This document shows positions 55,763 to 64,000 of a stretch of 64,000 nucleotides of DNA, piece by piece. The stretch spans positions 29,031-93,030 of the forward strand of contig NZ_BOPC01000012.1 in NCBI RefSeq assembly GCF_016863555.1, written 5' to 3'. The number at the start of each line of letters is the position of its first letter. The stretch's first letter is position 1. Under the pieces are notes generated by a model. It saw only the letters and a program-made list of their open reading frames with translations. It was not told the origin of the DNA and searched no databases. The translations under genes were made by a program, and so were the position numbers. This DNA comes from Micromonospora qiuiae (GTDB taxonomy: Bacteria; Actinomycetota; Actinomycetes; Mycobacteriales; Micromonosporaceae).

Positions 55763-56637
55763 ACCCGGTCGACGCGGCGGAGGCGGCCGGTGCGCTCGAC
55801 GCGCACCGGCCGATGCTGCTCGGGCTGGCGTACCGGTTGCTGGGCAGCCGATACGACGCCGAGGACGTCCTCCAGGAGGCGTACCTGCGCTGGGTACGCG
55901 TCGACCGGGCCGGGGTGGCCGAGCCACGCCGCTACCTGTCCCGCGTGGTGGTCCACCTGGCCATGGACCGGCTACGCGCCCGCCAGTCGGCCCGCGAAGC
56001 GTACGTCGGATCGTGGCTGCCGGAGCCGGTGCCGACCGCGCCCTCGCCGTTCGGCCCGCTGGAACGCGTCGAGCTGCGCGACTCGCTCTCCACCGCGCTG
56101 CTGCACCTGCTGGAGCGGCTCACCCCGCCGGAGCGCGCGGTCTACGTGCTGCACACCGCCTTCGAGCTGCCGTACGCCGAGATCGCCGAGTTGCTCGACC
56201 GGTCCGCCGATGACTGCCGGCAGCTGCACCACCGGGCGAGCCTTCGGATCGGCCGCGACCAGCGCCGGTTCACCGCCGACCGGGCGGAGCAGGAACGACT
56301 GCTGGAGGCGTTCATCGCCGCCGCCGACGACGGTGATCTCGTGGCGCTGACCGGGTTGATGGCCGCCGATGCCACCGCGTGGAGCGACGGCGGTGGCCGG
56401 TCCCGGGCCGCCCGTAACCCGGTCACCGGGGCCGATCGAGTCGCCCGGTTCCTGATCGGGATCCGCAGCAAGGGCTGGCCGCTCACCACGCACCGCACGG
56501 AACTCAACGGCCAACCGGCCGCCGTGGTGATCACTGCGGCCGGTGCCCGGTACGCGATCACCCTCGGCACCACCGCCGGTCGGATCACCGATGTGTTCCT
56601 GATGGCCAACCCGGACAAACTGGCCTGGGCGGCCTGA
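55759..56637 (+). CDS. sigJ: ECF41 family sigma factor (SigJ-like) with SnoaL-like C-terminal domain
   Basis: A 292-residue extracytoplasmic-function sigma factor. Region 2 (LAYRLLGSRYDAEDVLQEAYL) and region 4 (TPPERAVYVLHTAFELPYAEI, then HHRASLRI) lie in the first ~170 residues. A C-terminal SnoaL-like domain follows, carrying the ECF41 signatures DGGGR (210-214) and NPDKL (284-288). Established knowledge: in this group the fused domain, not a separate anti-sigma factor, controls activity. GTG at 55759 overlaps the upstream gene. Expression is likely autoregulated through the TGTCACG-CGTC promoter. Confidence 0.95.
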   Translation: MNPVDAAEAAGALDAHRPMLLGLAYRLLGSRYDAEDVLQEAYLRWVRVDRAGVAEPRRYLSRVVVHLAMDRLRARQSAREAYVGSWLPEPVPTAPSPFGPLERVELRDSLSTALLHLLERLTPPERAVYVLHTAFELPYAEIAELLDRSADDCRQLHHRASLRIGRDQRRFTADRAEQERLLEAFIAAADDGDLVALTGLMAADATAWSDGGGRSRAARNPVTGADRVARFLIGIRSKGWPLTTHRTELNGQPAAVVITAAGARYAITLGTTAGRITDVFLMANPDKLAWAA

Positions 56638-56645
56638 GACCCGCC

Positions 56646-56668
56646 CCGGCGGGCGGTCAGCCCGCCGG
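56646..56668. terminator. hairpin between sigJ and ndk
   Basis: A perfect 9-bp stem CCGGCGGGC/GCCCGCCGG with a 5-base loop in the 68-bp gap between convergent genes. No T-run. Confidence 0.5.
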
Positions 56669-56705
56669 CAGCGAATCCGACGACCTCAGCCAGGTCGGGG
56701 AACCA

Positions 56706-57131
56706 TCAGCCCAGGTCGGGGAACCAGAGGAGGATCTCCCGCTTGGCGCTGTCGGCCGAGTCGGAGGCGTGCACCAGGTTCTCCCGGTTGGACAGGGCGA
56801 AGTCACCCCGGATGGTGCCGGCAGCGGCCTTGCGCCCGTCGGTGGCCCCGATCATGCCGCGCACCACGTCGATCACCTGGTCGCCGGAAAGCACCAGCGC
56901 GACCAGCGGACCGCTGGTCATGAATGCCTTCAGCGGCGGGTAGAACGGCTTCTCCACGTGCTCGGAGTAGTGCTCGTCGGCCAGCGCGGCGTCCATGCTC
57001 CTGGACACCATGGCGTCGATCCGCAGCCCCTTGCGCTCGAAGCGGGAGATGATCTCGCCGACCAATCCACGGCGTACCGCGTCGGGCTTGATCAGTACGA
57101 GCGTCCGCTCGTCCGGACTGCTGGTGGACAC
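56706..57131 (-). CDS. ndk: nucleoside diphosphate kinase
   Basis: Balances NTP and dNTP pools by transferring phosphate through a phospho-His intermediate. The 141-residue protein has RTLVLIKPDAVRRGLVGEI at the N-terminus and the active-site segment NLVHASDS, where the usual HGSD is HASD. GTG at 57131 follows GGAGGAACC. The valS-folC-DUF4233-ndk order is conserved in actinobacteria, but here a divergent VOC fusion gene sits between DUF4233 and ndk. Confidence 0.96.
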   Translation of the reverse strand: MSTSSPDERTLVLIKPDAVRRGLVGEIISRFERKGLRIDAMVSRSMDAALADEHYSEHVEKPFYPPLKAFMTSGPLVALVLSGDQVIDVVRGMIGATDGRKAAAGTIRGDFALSNRENLVHASDSADSAKREILLWFPDLG

Positions 57132-57274
57132 GCTGGGTTCCTCCTCGGAGCGTAAGCCGGTCAGGCTGGGTACGGTCAGCCTAGCGACCCGGTCGCGGCA
57201 CCGGAGCGTTGGTCGGTTCTTCCCCCGGCCCCCGATCCGGCTTAGCCTGGCCCTGACCACCCGGGAGGTCCACT

Positions 57275-58732
57275 GTGGCGAACGGCGGGAACCCACCCAT
57301 CGCACCGGTACGCAAGTTGATCGCCGCGGTCGTCGGCACCGTGGCCACCTTCGTGATCCTCTTCGGCCTGGGCATGACCAGCTGGGCCATCGTGGCGCTC
57401 GGGGTGGCTTTCCTGGCGCTGGCGATCGCGCTGGCCACCGTGCGCGGCGGGGGCCGCACCTGGGTGGTCGGCGACGGACACGTGCACAGTGCCTCCGAGC
57501 CGCCCACCCAGTACGCCTTCGGGCGCTGCGAACTCCAGTTGGTGATCGACGCGCCCGGGCTGCCACCCCGGTCCAAGAAGATCATCGAGCCACGGGTACC
57601 GGTCTCCAAGTGGCCGGCTCTCGGTCAGACCCTGCCGATCCGGGTGGCACTGGACGATCCGCGGCACGTCCGGGTGCTCTGGGACGAGGTGCCCACCCAC
57701 ACCGAGGCCGGCACCGCCGACGTGCCGCCCGAGTACGCCGACCCGCCCCCCGAGTACGCCGCGCAGGCCCCCTCGGACGAGGTGCTGATCGGCCAGAAGG
57801 CGCCGCCGTGGGCCGGCCGGGCACCCGAGGAAGACTTCCACGATCCGCTGGGCGACCCCCTCGGTGCGTCCCGCCACGAGGCCCCGGCCGGCCCCGTCGA
57901 GCAGCGGGATCCGGTACGCGTACGCCAGCGCCCGGGTGCACCGGTCGTGCTGGAGGGGACGGTGGTGGAGCAGCCCAGCGACCAGACACTTCCCCGCCGG
58001 GCCACCCCGGCCCCCCGCACGCCGACCGAGGAACAGTTCGCGGCAGCCGTGGCGGAGGAGTCGCCGCTCACCGGACGGCTCGCCGGTTCACCGCCGGCCG
58101 GGAGTCGCGCCGACGCGCCGCCCGCCCCAGCGGAACCGTTCGATCCGCTCGACCTGCCGCTGGACGATCCGCAGCCGGCACCGAGCGCCGGTGGCGGGCC
58201 GAGGCTGCCCGCCACCGGCGCCGCGACGGCCGGGGCCGGTGAGCACGCGGTCAGCCCGGCCGACCAGGCGACGCCCCTCCCGGACGAGCCGGTCGACGCC
58301 CGCGAACTGGACGAGGCGATCTTCGGCTTCGACCCGGAGGCGTCCGACCCGGCCGCACCGATCAGCGGCGTGGGCATCACCCTGCTGGTCACCGAGCTGT
58401 CCCGATCGCTGGAGTTCTACCGGAACCGGCTCGGGTTCGCCGAGGTCGACCGGGGCACTGGCAACGCCGTGCTCGCCTCCGGGGCGACCCGGCTGGTGCT
58501 GCGGGAGGTGACCGGTGCCCAGCCGGTCAACCGCCGCCTGGTGCACGTCAACCTCGACGTCGACGACATCCAGGGCGCGTACGAGCGGCTGCGTGATTCC
58601 GGCGTCCGATTCACGTACGCCCCGAGGGTGGTCAACCGGGGCACCAAGCTGGAGGTGTGGGCGGCGGCGTTCCGCGACCCCGACGGCCACGGGATCGCGC
58701 TGACCCAGTGGCGGGAGCGCGCCGAGGCGTGA
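57275..58732 (+). CDS. membrane protein fused to a C-terminal VOC (glyoxalase-like) domain
   Basis: A 485-residue protein of unusual layout. Two adjacent membrane segments (about 12-56) are followed by a beta-rich conserved domain (VGDGHVHSASEPPTQYAFGR through VRVLWDEV), a ~200-residue disordered Pro/Ala/Glu linker, and a VOC domain (about 370-480; ELSRSLEFYRNRLGFAEVD, then VHVNLDVDD and FRDPDGHGIAL). Not all usual VOC metal ligands are evident, so it may bind a ligand rather than catalyse. GTG at 57275 follows GGGAGG. It is divergent from ndk and convergent with DUF4233. I do not recognise this fusion as a named family. Confidence 0.82.
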   Translation: MANGGNPPIAPVRKLIAAVVGTVATFVILFGLGMTSWAIVALGVAFLALAIALATVRGGGRTWVVGDGHVHSASEPPTQYAFGRCELQLVIDAPGLPPRSKKIIEPRVPVSKWPALGQTLPIRVALDDPRHVRVLWDEVPTHTEAGTADVPPEYADPPPEYAAQAPSDEVLIGQKAPPWAGRAPEEDFHDPLGDPLGASRHEAPAGPVEQRDPVRVRQRPGAPVVLEGTVVEQPSDQTLPRRATPAPRTPTEEQFAAAVAEESPLTGRLAGSPPAGSRADAPPAPAEPFDPLDLPLDDPQPAPSAGGGPRLPATGAATAGAGEHAVSPADQATPLPDEPVDARELDEAIFGFDPEASDPAAPISGVGITLLVTELSRSLEFYRNRLGFAEVDRGTGNAVLASGATRLVLREVTGAQPVNRRLVHVNLDVDDIQGAYERLRDSGVRFTYAPRVVNRGTKLEVWAAAFRDPDGHGIALTQWRERAEA

Positions 58733-58774
58733 CGGCCCTTTCCCAGGTGGCGGGGCGCGGGCGCCGCCGGCAGG

Positions 58775-59200
58775 TCAGGCCAGGATCACCCGGCGCACGT
58801 GCGACGCGTACGCCCACACCAGCGCGAAGATCACGCCCAGCACGAACAGCGACCAGTGCAACAGACCGGACAGCAGCAGCAGCCCCTGCAGCACCGTGCC
58901 AGCGTGCCAGGCCCAGGGACGGCGCATCATCCCGGCGAGCCCGACGGCGACCACGGCCAGCGCCACCAACACCCCGATCGCCGCGCCACTCAGGTCAGCG
59001 CCGACCATTCGGATCGGCTGGATCGCCAGCAGCAGCACCAGCGCCTCCAGGACGAGGGTGCCGGCGCCGAGCCCGCGTACCGCCCGTTGCGGATCACGCA
59101 GCCCCGACCGGCGCGGTCCCGGCGAACCGTCGCGCCGGGATGCCTCCTGAGGCCCGGATGTCCGCCATGCACCGCCCGGGGCGTCGCTTCCCCCGGTCAT
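58775..59200 (-). CDS. DUF4233 domain membrane protein
   Basis: A 141-residue membrane protein found after folC in actinobacteria. Residues ~40-140 contain four hydrophobic segments (GAGTLVLEALVLLLAIQPI; AAIGVLVALAVVAVGLAG; WHAGTVLQGLLLLSGLLHW; LFVLGVIFALVWAY). The first 35 residues are charged and disordered. The ATG at 59200 overlaps the folC stop as ATGA, so it is co-translated with folC. Function unknown. Confidence 0.93.
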   Translation of the reverse strand: MTGGSDAPGGAWRTSGPQEASRRDGSPGPRRSGLRDPQRAVRGLGAGTLVLEALVLLLAIQPIRMVGADLSGAAIGVLVALAVVAVGLAGMMRRPWAWHAGTVLQGLLLLSGLLHWSLFVLGVIFALVWAYASHVRRVILA

Positions 59201-60558
59201 CGCTTCAACAACCGGCGGGCGTCGGCCACGGTCACCACGGACCCGGTGATGAGTACGCCGACCCCGGCCAGTTCACCCGGCACGTCCTCCTCGGCCAGCG
59301 CCACCGCCGCCTCGATCGCGTCCGGCATCTGCTCGGCCACCTCGACACGCTCCGGCCCGAACACCTCGGCGGCGAGCGCCGCCAACTCCCCGGCCGGCAA
59401 CGCCCGCGGCGAGCTGTTCCGGGTCACCACCACCTGGTCCACCACCGGTTCCAGCAGCTCCAGCAGGCTGGCCGCGTCCTTGTCGGCCAGGGTGCCCACC
59501 ACGGCGACCAGCTTGCTGAACGCGAATTCCTCCTGCAACGCGGTGACCGTCGCCGCCATGCCCTGCGGGTTGTGCGCGCCGTCGAGCAGGATCGTCGGCG
59601 CGGTGCGGACCCGCTCCAGCCGTCCCGGTGAGGTGGCGGCGGCGAAGCCCTCCCGTACCGCGTCCACGTCGAGTTGCCGCCGGGCACCGGCGCCCAGGAA
59701 CGCCTCGACGGCGGCGAGTGCGACCGCCGCGTTCTGCGCCTGGTGGGCGCCGTGCAGCGGGACGAACACCTCGTCGTAGACCCCGCCGAGGCCCTGCAAC
59801 GTGAGCACCTGCCCACCGACCGCCACCGCCCGGCGCAGCACGCCGAACTCCGAGCCCTCCCGGGCGACGGTGGCGCCGACCTCGGCGCAGCGTTCCAGGA
59901 TCGGCCGGGCCGCCTCCTCCTCCTGGGCGGCGCAGATGACGGTCGCGCCGGAGTGGATGATTCCGGCCTTGGCGAGCGCGATGTCCTGAAGCGTGTCTCC
60001 GAGCCATTCGGTGTGGTCCAGCCCGACCGGAGTCAGTACGCACACCCCGGCCTGGAGCACGTTGGTGGAGTCCTCGGCCCCGCCCAGGCCGACCTCGACC
60101 ACGGCCACGTCCACCGGGGCGTCGGCGAAGGTGGCGAACGCCAGCGCGGTGGTGATGTCGAAGTAGGTCAGCGGCTCGGCCGAGCGGTCGTCGACCAACT
60201 CGGCCAGCGGCTTCACCTCCCGGTAGACGGCGGTGAAACGGGTCTCGTCCACCGGCTCGCCGTCCAGGCTGATCCGCTCCCGGACGGTCTCCAGGTGCGG
60301 GCTGGTGTAGCGGCCGGTGTGCAGCCCGAACGCCCGCAGCAGCGAATCGATCATCCGTGCCGTGGAGGTCTTGCCGTTGGTGCCGGTGAGGTGGATCGAC
60401 GGGTACGCCCGCTGAGGGCTGCCCAGCAGGTCGAGCAGGGACGAGATGCGGTCCAGCTCGAAAACCATCCGGGTGAAGCCGCGGCCGGCCAGCTCGGCCT
60501 CGACCTCGGCGAAGGCGGCCTTCTCGGCGCGGGTGGTGCGGTCTGCGCTGTCGGTCAC
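59197..60558 (-). CDS. folC: dihydrofolate synthase/folylpolyglutamate synthase
   Basis: Bifunctional FolC joins L-glutamate to dihydropteroate or folates with ATP. The 453-residue Mur-ligase-like protein has the P-loop GTNGKTST, the motif [22 protein letters not shown] and the C-terminal DGAHNPQ. The start is GTG at 60558, overlapping the valS stop as GTGA. Frame extension upstream runs over valS and is not coding for this protein. The valS-folC-DUF4233 operon is conserved. Confidence 0.96.
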   Translation of the reverse strand: MTDSADRTTRAEKAAFAEVEAELAGRGFTRMVFELDRISSLLDLLGSPQRAYPSIHLTGTNGKTSTARMIDSLLRAFGLHTGRYTSPHLETVRERISLDGEPVDETRFTAVYREVKPLAELVDDRSAEPLTYFDITTALAFATFADAPVDVAVVEVGLGGAEDSTNVLQAGVCVLTPVGLDHTEWLGDTLQDIALAKAGIIHSGATVICAAQEEEAARPILERCAEVGATVAREGSEFGVLRRAVAVGGQVLTLQGLGGVYDEVFVPLHGAHQAQNAAVALAAVEAFLGAGARRQLDVDAVREGFAAATSPGRLERVRTAPTILLDGAHNPQGMAATVTALQEEFAFSKLVAVVGTLADKDAASLLELLEPVVDQVVVTRNSSPRALPAGELAALAAEVFGPERVEVAEQMPDAIEAAVALAEEDVPGELAGVGVLITGSVVTVADARRLLKR

Positions 60559-63173
60559 GAGGGCAACGCCTCCAAGGCGGTGTCGATGCGGACCAGGTCG
60601 GCCTCGGCCACCGCCAGCCGTTCCCGGATCTTCGCGACGACGTGCTCCGGGGCCTTGCCGACGAACGCCGGATTGTCCAGCTTCGCCCGGGCCTGCCCGG
60701 CCTCCTTCTCGGCCGCCGCGCGGTCCTTGGTCAACCGGGCCCGCTCGGCGGCCACGTCGATGGAGCCGCGGGTGTCCAGCGCGACGCTGATCGCGCCGGG
60801 CATGGCCAGCGTGGCGCTGGCCTGGAAATCGTCGCCGGCCGCATCGAGTCGCACCAGCGAGCGGATCAGCGGCTCGTGCCCGGCGATGCCGGCACCGGCC
60901 AGCCCGTCGAGCCGGGCGGCGACCCGCTGGGTCGGGCGTAGCCCCTGGTCGGAGCGGAACCGCCGGATCTCGGTGACGACCCGCTGCAGGGTGGCGATCT
61001 CCGCCTCGGCGGTGGCGTCGACGCGCGCCCGGTCGGCGATCGGCCAGGCGGCCGTCATCACCGTCTCCCCGCCGGTGAGCGCGGTCCACAGCTCCTCGGT
61101 GACGAACGGGATCACCGGGTGCAGCAGCCGCAGCAACTGATCCAGCACGTGCCCGAGAACCCGGCGGCTGACGTCGGCGGCGCTGCCGCCGGCGGCCAGC
61201 ACCGGCTTGCTCAGCTCGACGTACCAGTCACAGACGTCGTCCCAGGCGAAGTGGTACAGCAGGTCGCAGACCTTGGCGAACTCGTACGCCTCGAACTGCT
61301 CGTCCACCTCGGCGGCGACCTGCGCCAGCCGGGACAGAATCCACCGGTCGACCGTCGACAGCTCGGCCGCGCCCGGTAGCGGCCCCCCGGTGTGCGCACC
61401 GTTGAGCAGCGCGAACCGGGTGGCGTTCCAGAGCTTGTTGCAGAAGTTGCGCGACCCCTGGCACCACTCCTCGCTGACCGGCACGTCTCCGCCCGGGTTC
61501 GCGCCCCGGGCCAGGGTGAAGCGGGTGGCGTCGGCGCCGAAGCGTTCGATCCAGTCCAGCGGGTCGACCACGTTGCCGAACGACTTCGACATCTTCTTGC
61601 CGTGCTCGTCGCGGACCATACCGTGCAGCGCCACCACGTCGAACGGCTGCACGCCGTCCATCGCGTACAGGCCGAACATCATCATCCGGGCGACCCAGAA
61701 GAAGAGGATGTCGTACCCGGTGACCAGCACACTGGTCGGGTAGAACTTGGCCAGGTCGGGGGTCCGCTCCGGCCAGCCGAGAGTGGAGAACGGCCACAGA
61801 CCGCTGGAGAACCAGGTATCCAGCACGTCCTCGTCCTGGTGCCACCCCTCGCCGGTCGGCGGCTGCTCATCCGGCCCCACGCAGACGACCTCGCCGTCAG
61901 GGCCGTACCAGACCGGGATGCGGTGGCCCCACCAGAGCTGCCGGGAGATGCACCAGTCGTGCATGTTGTCGACCCAGGCGAAGTACCGCTTGGCCAGCTC
62001 CGCCGGCTCGATCCTCACCCGGCCGTCGCGCACCGCGTCGCCGGCCGCCTTGGCCAGCGGCGCAGTGTTGACGAACCACTGCAGGGACAGCCGGGGCTCG
62101 ACCGTGGTCCGGCAGCGGGAGCAGTGCCCCACCGCGTGCACGTACGGCCGCTTCTCCGCGACGATGCGGCCCTGCTCGCGCAGCGCGGCGACGATCGCCG
62201 GGCGGGCCTCGAAGCGGTCCAGGCCCTCGAACGGGCCGTGCGCGGTGATGACGCCCCGCTCGTCCATGATCGTCAGGGACGGCAGGCCGTGCCGCTGGCC
62301 GATCTCAAAGTCGTTCGGGTCGTGCGCCGGGGTCACCTTCACCATGCCGGTGCCGAAGGCCGGGTCGACATGCGCGTCACCCACGATCGGGATCCGCCGC
62401 CCGGTCAGCGGCAGCTCGACCTCGGTGCCGATCAGGTGCTGGTACCGCTCGTCGTCCGGGTGCACCGCCACCGCCGTGTCGCCGAGCATCGTCTCGGCCC
62501 GGGTGGTGGCCACCACCACGTCGTCGCTGTACCGGATGGAGACCAGTTCACCCTCGTCGTCGGTGTGCTCCACCTCGATGTCGGAAAGTGCGGTCAGGCA
62601 ACGCGGGCACCAGTTGATGATCCGGTTCGCCCGGTAGATCAGTCCGTCGTCGTACAGCTTCTTGAACATGGTCTGGACAGCGTGGGACAGCCCCTCGTCC
62701 ATGGTGAAGCGCTCGCGGTCCCAGTCCACGGAGTCGCCGAGGCGGCGCATCTGGCCGAGGATCGCGCCACCGGATTCGGCCTTCCACCGCCAGACCCGCT
62801 CGACGAACTTCTCCCGGCCCAGGTCGTGCCGGGAAAGGCCCTCGCCGGCGAGCTGTCGCTCGACCACGTTCTGGGTGGCGATCCCGGCGTGATCCATGCC
62901 GGGCAGCCAGAGCGCCTCGAAGCCCTGCATCCGCTTACGTCGGACCAGGATGTCCTGCACGGTGTGATCGAGCGCGTGGCCCATGTGCAGCGAACCCGTG
63001 ACGTTCGGCGGCGGGATCACGATGGTGAACGGGGGCCGCTCGCTCTCAGCCGAGGCCCGGAAGCGACCGTCGGCTACCCACTGCTCGTACCGTCGCTGCT
63101 CCACCTCGCCGGGCTGGTACTGGCCGGCAAGGGTCGGGGCGTCGGGGCGTCGGGCATCCAGTTTCTCGGTCAC
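60555..63173 (-). CDS. valS: valyl-tRNA synthetase
   Basis: Charges tRNA-Val. The 872-residue class I synthetase has the HIGH-type motif HMGH (63-66) in [12 protein letters not shown], the editing domain ([20 protein letters not shown]), KMSKS in [14 protein letters not shown] (about 528) and the C-terminal coiled-coil arm ([20 protein letters not shown]). GTG at 63173 begins [13 protein letters not shown]. Sequence in frame upstream overlaps a divergent gene and is not conserved. No T-box is seen here, unlike ileS. Confidence 0.97.
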   Translation of the reverse strand: MTEKLDARRPDAPTLAGQYQPGEVEQRRYEQWVADGRFRASAESERPPFTIVIPPPNVTGSLHMGHALDHTVQDILVRRKRMQGFEALWLPGMDHAGIATQNVVERQLAGEGLSRHDLGREKFVERVWRWKAESGGAILGQMRRLGDSVDWDRERFTMDEGLSHAVQTMFKKLYDDGLIYRANRIINWCPRCLTALSDIEVEHTDDEGELVSIRYSDDVVVATTRAETMLGDTAVAVHPDDERYQHLIGTEVELPLTGRRIPIVGDAHVDPAFGTGMVKVTPAHDPNDFEIGQRHGLPSLTIMDERGVITAHGPFEGLDRFEARPAIVAALREQGRIVAEKRPYVHAVGHCSRCRTTVEPRLSLQWFVNTAPLAKAAGDAVRDGRVRIEPAELAKRYFAWVDNMHDWCISRQLWWGHRIPVWYGPDGEVVCVGPDEQPPTGEGWHQDEDVLDTWFSSGLWPFSTLGWPERTPDLAKFYPTSVLVTGYDILFFWVARMMMFGLYAMDGVQPFDVVALHGMVRDEHGKKMSKSFGNVVDPLDWIERFGADATRFTLARGANPGGDVPVSEEWCQGSRNFCNKLWNATRFALLNGAHTGGPLPGAAELSTVDRWILSRLAQVAAEVDEQFEAYEFAKVCDLLYHFAWDDVCDWYVELSKPVLAAGGSAADVSRRVLGHVLDQLLRLLHPVIPFVTEELWTALTGGETVMTAAWPIADRARVDATAEAEIATLQRVVTEIRRFRSDQGLRPTQRVAARLDGLAGAGIAGHEPLIRSLVRLDAAGDDFQASATLAMPGAISVALDTRGSIDVAAERARLTKDRAAAEKEAGQARAKLDNPAFVGKAPEHVVAKIRERLAVAEADLVRIDTALEALPS

Positions 63174-63243
63174 CCGACAAAGTCTACGGAGCGCTTCGGC
63201 GGACCCGACGTGCACCACCGGTCGTTCGCGTACGGTGTCGGCT

Positions 63244-63930
63244 ATGTCCGACGCACACCTCGGTGCCCGCCGGCTCGACGGGGGATCTCCGCCGTTCGAC
63301 CTGACCGACGAGCCGATCCAGCTGAGCAACCGCGACCCGGAGGAGGCCGGCGACGACCGCGCCGCCGTCCGGGACCGCCGCCGACGACTCGCGATCGTGC
63401 TGCTGGCGGTTCTCGCGCTGGCCGGCATGGGCGCGCTCGGCGCCTTCGGCTGGCGGATCACCCAGCAGAAGGACGCCCGGATCGCGACGCCGGACCAGGT
63501 CGCCGGCCTGAATCGGGACACCAGCGAGCGGGCTACCGGCACCGCCGACTACCTGCGCAGCGGCCTCGCCGCCGACATCGAGCTGGACAGCAGCTTCGGT
63601 GCCGTCTACCAGGATCCGGCCGACGCGCGCCGCTCGGTGCTGATCTTCGGCGGTACCACGCTGTTGTGGCAGCCGGAGCGGGACCTGGACAGCCTCTTCC
63701 GGCTGATGGCCGACGAGGCGGGCGCGGTCACCGGCTTGCGGAACGTGACGCCGGGCCGGTTGGGCGGCGTGATGAAGTGCGGGAGCACCAGCGGCGAGGG
63801 CGGCGATTTCGCGGTCTGCGGCTGGGCCGACCACGGCAGCGTGGTGCTAGCCATGTTCCCCTTCCGACCGGTCGACGAGGCCGCCGGACTGTTGCGGGAG
63901 ATCCGCGAGAGCGTACAGACCCGCAACTGA
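63244..63930 (+). CDS. single-pass membrane protein with Cx12Cx3DHGS extracytoplasmic domain
   Basis: A 228-residue protein: an acidic cytoplasmic N-terminus (about 1-43), one membrane segment (49-70) after an Arg cluster, and a ~150-residue outer domain. The outer domain contains [20 protein letters not shown], then [16 protein letters not shown] and GWADHGSVV. This shares the Cys-x12-Cys-x3-DHGS pattern and its surroundings with the C-terminal domain of the protein at 49413-50816, so the two are paralogous domains. The ATG at 63244 leaves 70 bp to the divergent valS. Function unknown. Confidence 0.85.
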   Translation: MSDAHLGARRLDGGSPPFDLTDEPIQLSNRDPEEAGDDRAAVRDRRRRLAIVLLAVLALAGMGALGAFGWRITQQKDARIATPDQVAGLNRDTSERATGTADYLRSGLAADIELDSSFGAVYQDPADARRSVLIFGGTTLLWQPERDLDSLFRLMADEAGAVTGLRNVTPGRLGGVMKCGSTSGEGGDFAVCGWADHGSVVLAMFPFRPVDEAAGLLREIRESVQTRN

Positions 63931-64000
63931 TCTCGCGTCGGCCGGCGCGCAGTTCCCCGGCCGCGGCCCATCGACCCGCTGATGCCTGTTGATCGACTCC

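Overview
The window is a very G+C-rich stretch of chromosome with many GTG (and a few TTG) starts, dense operons joined by 4-bp GTGA/ATGA overlaps, and actinobacterial gene order (hrcA-dnaJ-rsmE; phoH-ybeY-corC-era-recO; rne-rplU-rpmA-obgE; nadD-rsfS-comEA-comEC-holA-rpsT; valS-folC-DUF4233-ndk). Together with DUF397, DUF4097, DUF4233, DUF4383, XRE/TPR-like regulators and an ileS T-box leader, this points to a mycelial actinomycete, most likely Micromonosporaceae (Micromonospora-like). The family-level assignment is inference from gene content and order; no database was searched.

Layout. 1-16000 is a mostly minus-strand chain from hrcA (with a CIRCE operator) through dnaJ and rsmE to a HIT protein, serine hydrolase, PhoH ATPase, YbeY, CorC-like protein, cytidine-deaminase-like protein, Era and RecO. 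It is broken by an accessory patch at 10.2-12.9 kb: two divergent XRE regulators, a 54-residue micro-ORF and a large imperfect palindrome. The PhoH gene is split in frame by a 357-residue intein with a LAGLIDADG endonuclease and the W/C/T residues of class 3 inteins. 16-26 kb holds hemW, a crotonase, a lysozyme-like exported protein, a PhyH dioxygenase, two tandem GlsB-type stress membrane proteins with matching promoter motifs, lepA, a kinase-like protein and rpsT. 26-37 kb is the conserved holA/comEC/comEA/DegV/phosphatase/rsfS/nadD/pepN block. 37-40.5 kb is accessory (DUF397, alcohol dehydrogenase plus SRPBCC protein, DUF4383). 40.5-49.2 kb is obgE-rpmA-rplU, an RNase E/G and the two radical-SAM-associated genes, one of which appears to start at AUC. 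49.4-64 kb contains two membrane proteins sharing an unnamed extracytoplasmic domain, a PlsC acyltransferase, ileS under a translational T-box, an ECF41 sigma factor operon with its own predicted promoter, ndk, a membrane-VOC fusion, DUF4233, folC and valS.

How the genes work together. Most of the window is translation and ribosome biogenesis (Era, YbeY, RsmE, RsfS, LepA, ObgE, S20, L21, L27, IleRS, ValRS, RNase E/G), protein folding (HrcA/DnaJ), and DNA repair and uptake (RecO, HolA, ComEA/EC). A dispersed ~55-bp element with two GGGCCC-centred palindromes occurs four times. Three copies lie directly at gene 3' ends in the gene's orientation, suggesting a 3'-end or terminator role or a small mobile repeat.

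The strongest leads are the PhoH class 3 intein, the ECF41 operon with a near-consensus target promoter, the Cx12Cx3DHGS domain pair, the dispersed GGGCCC element, and the AUC-start candidate.
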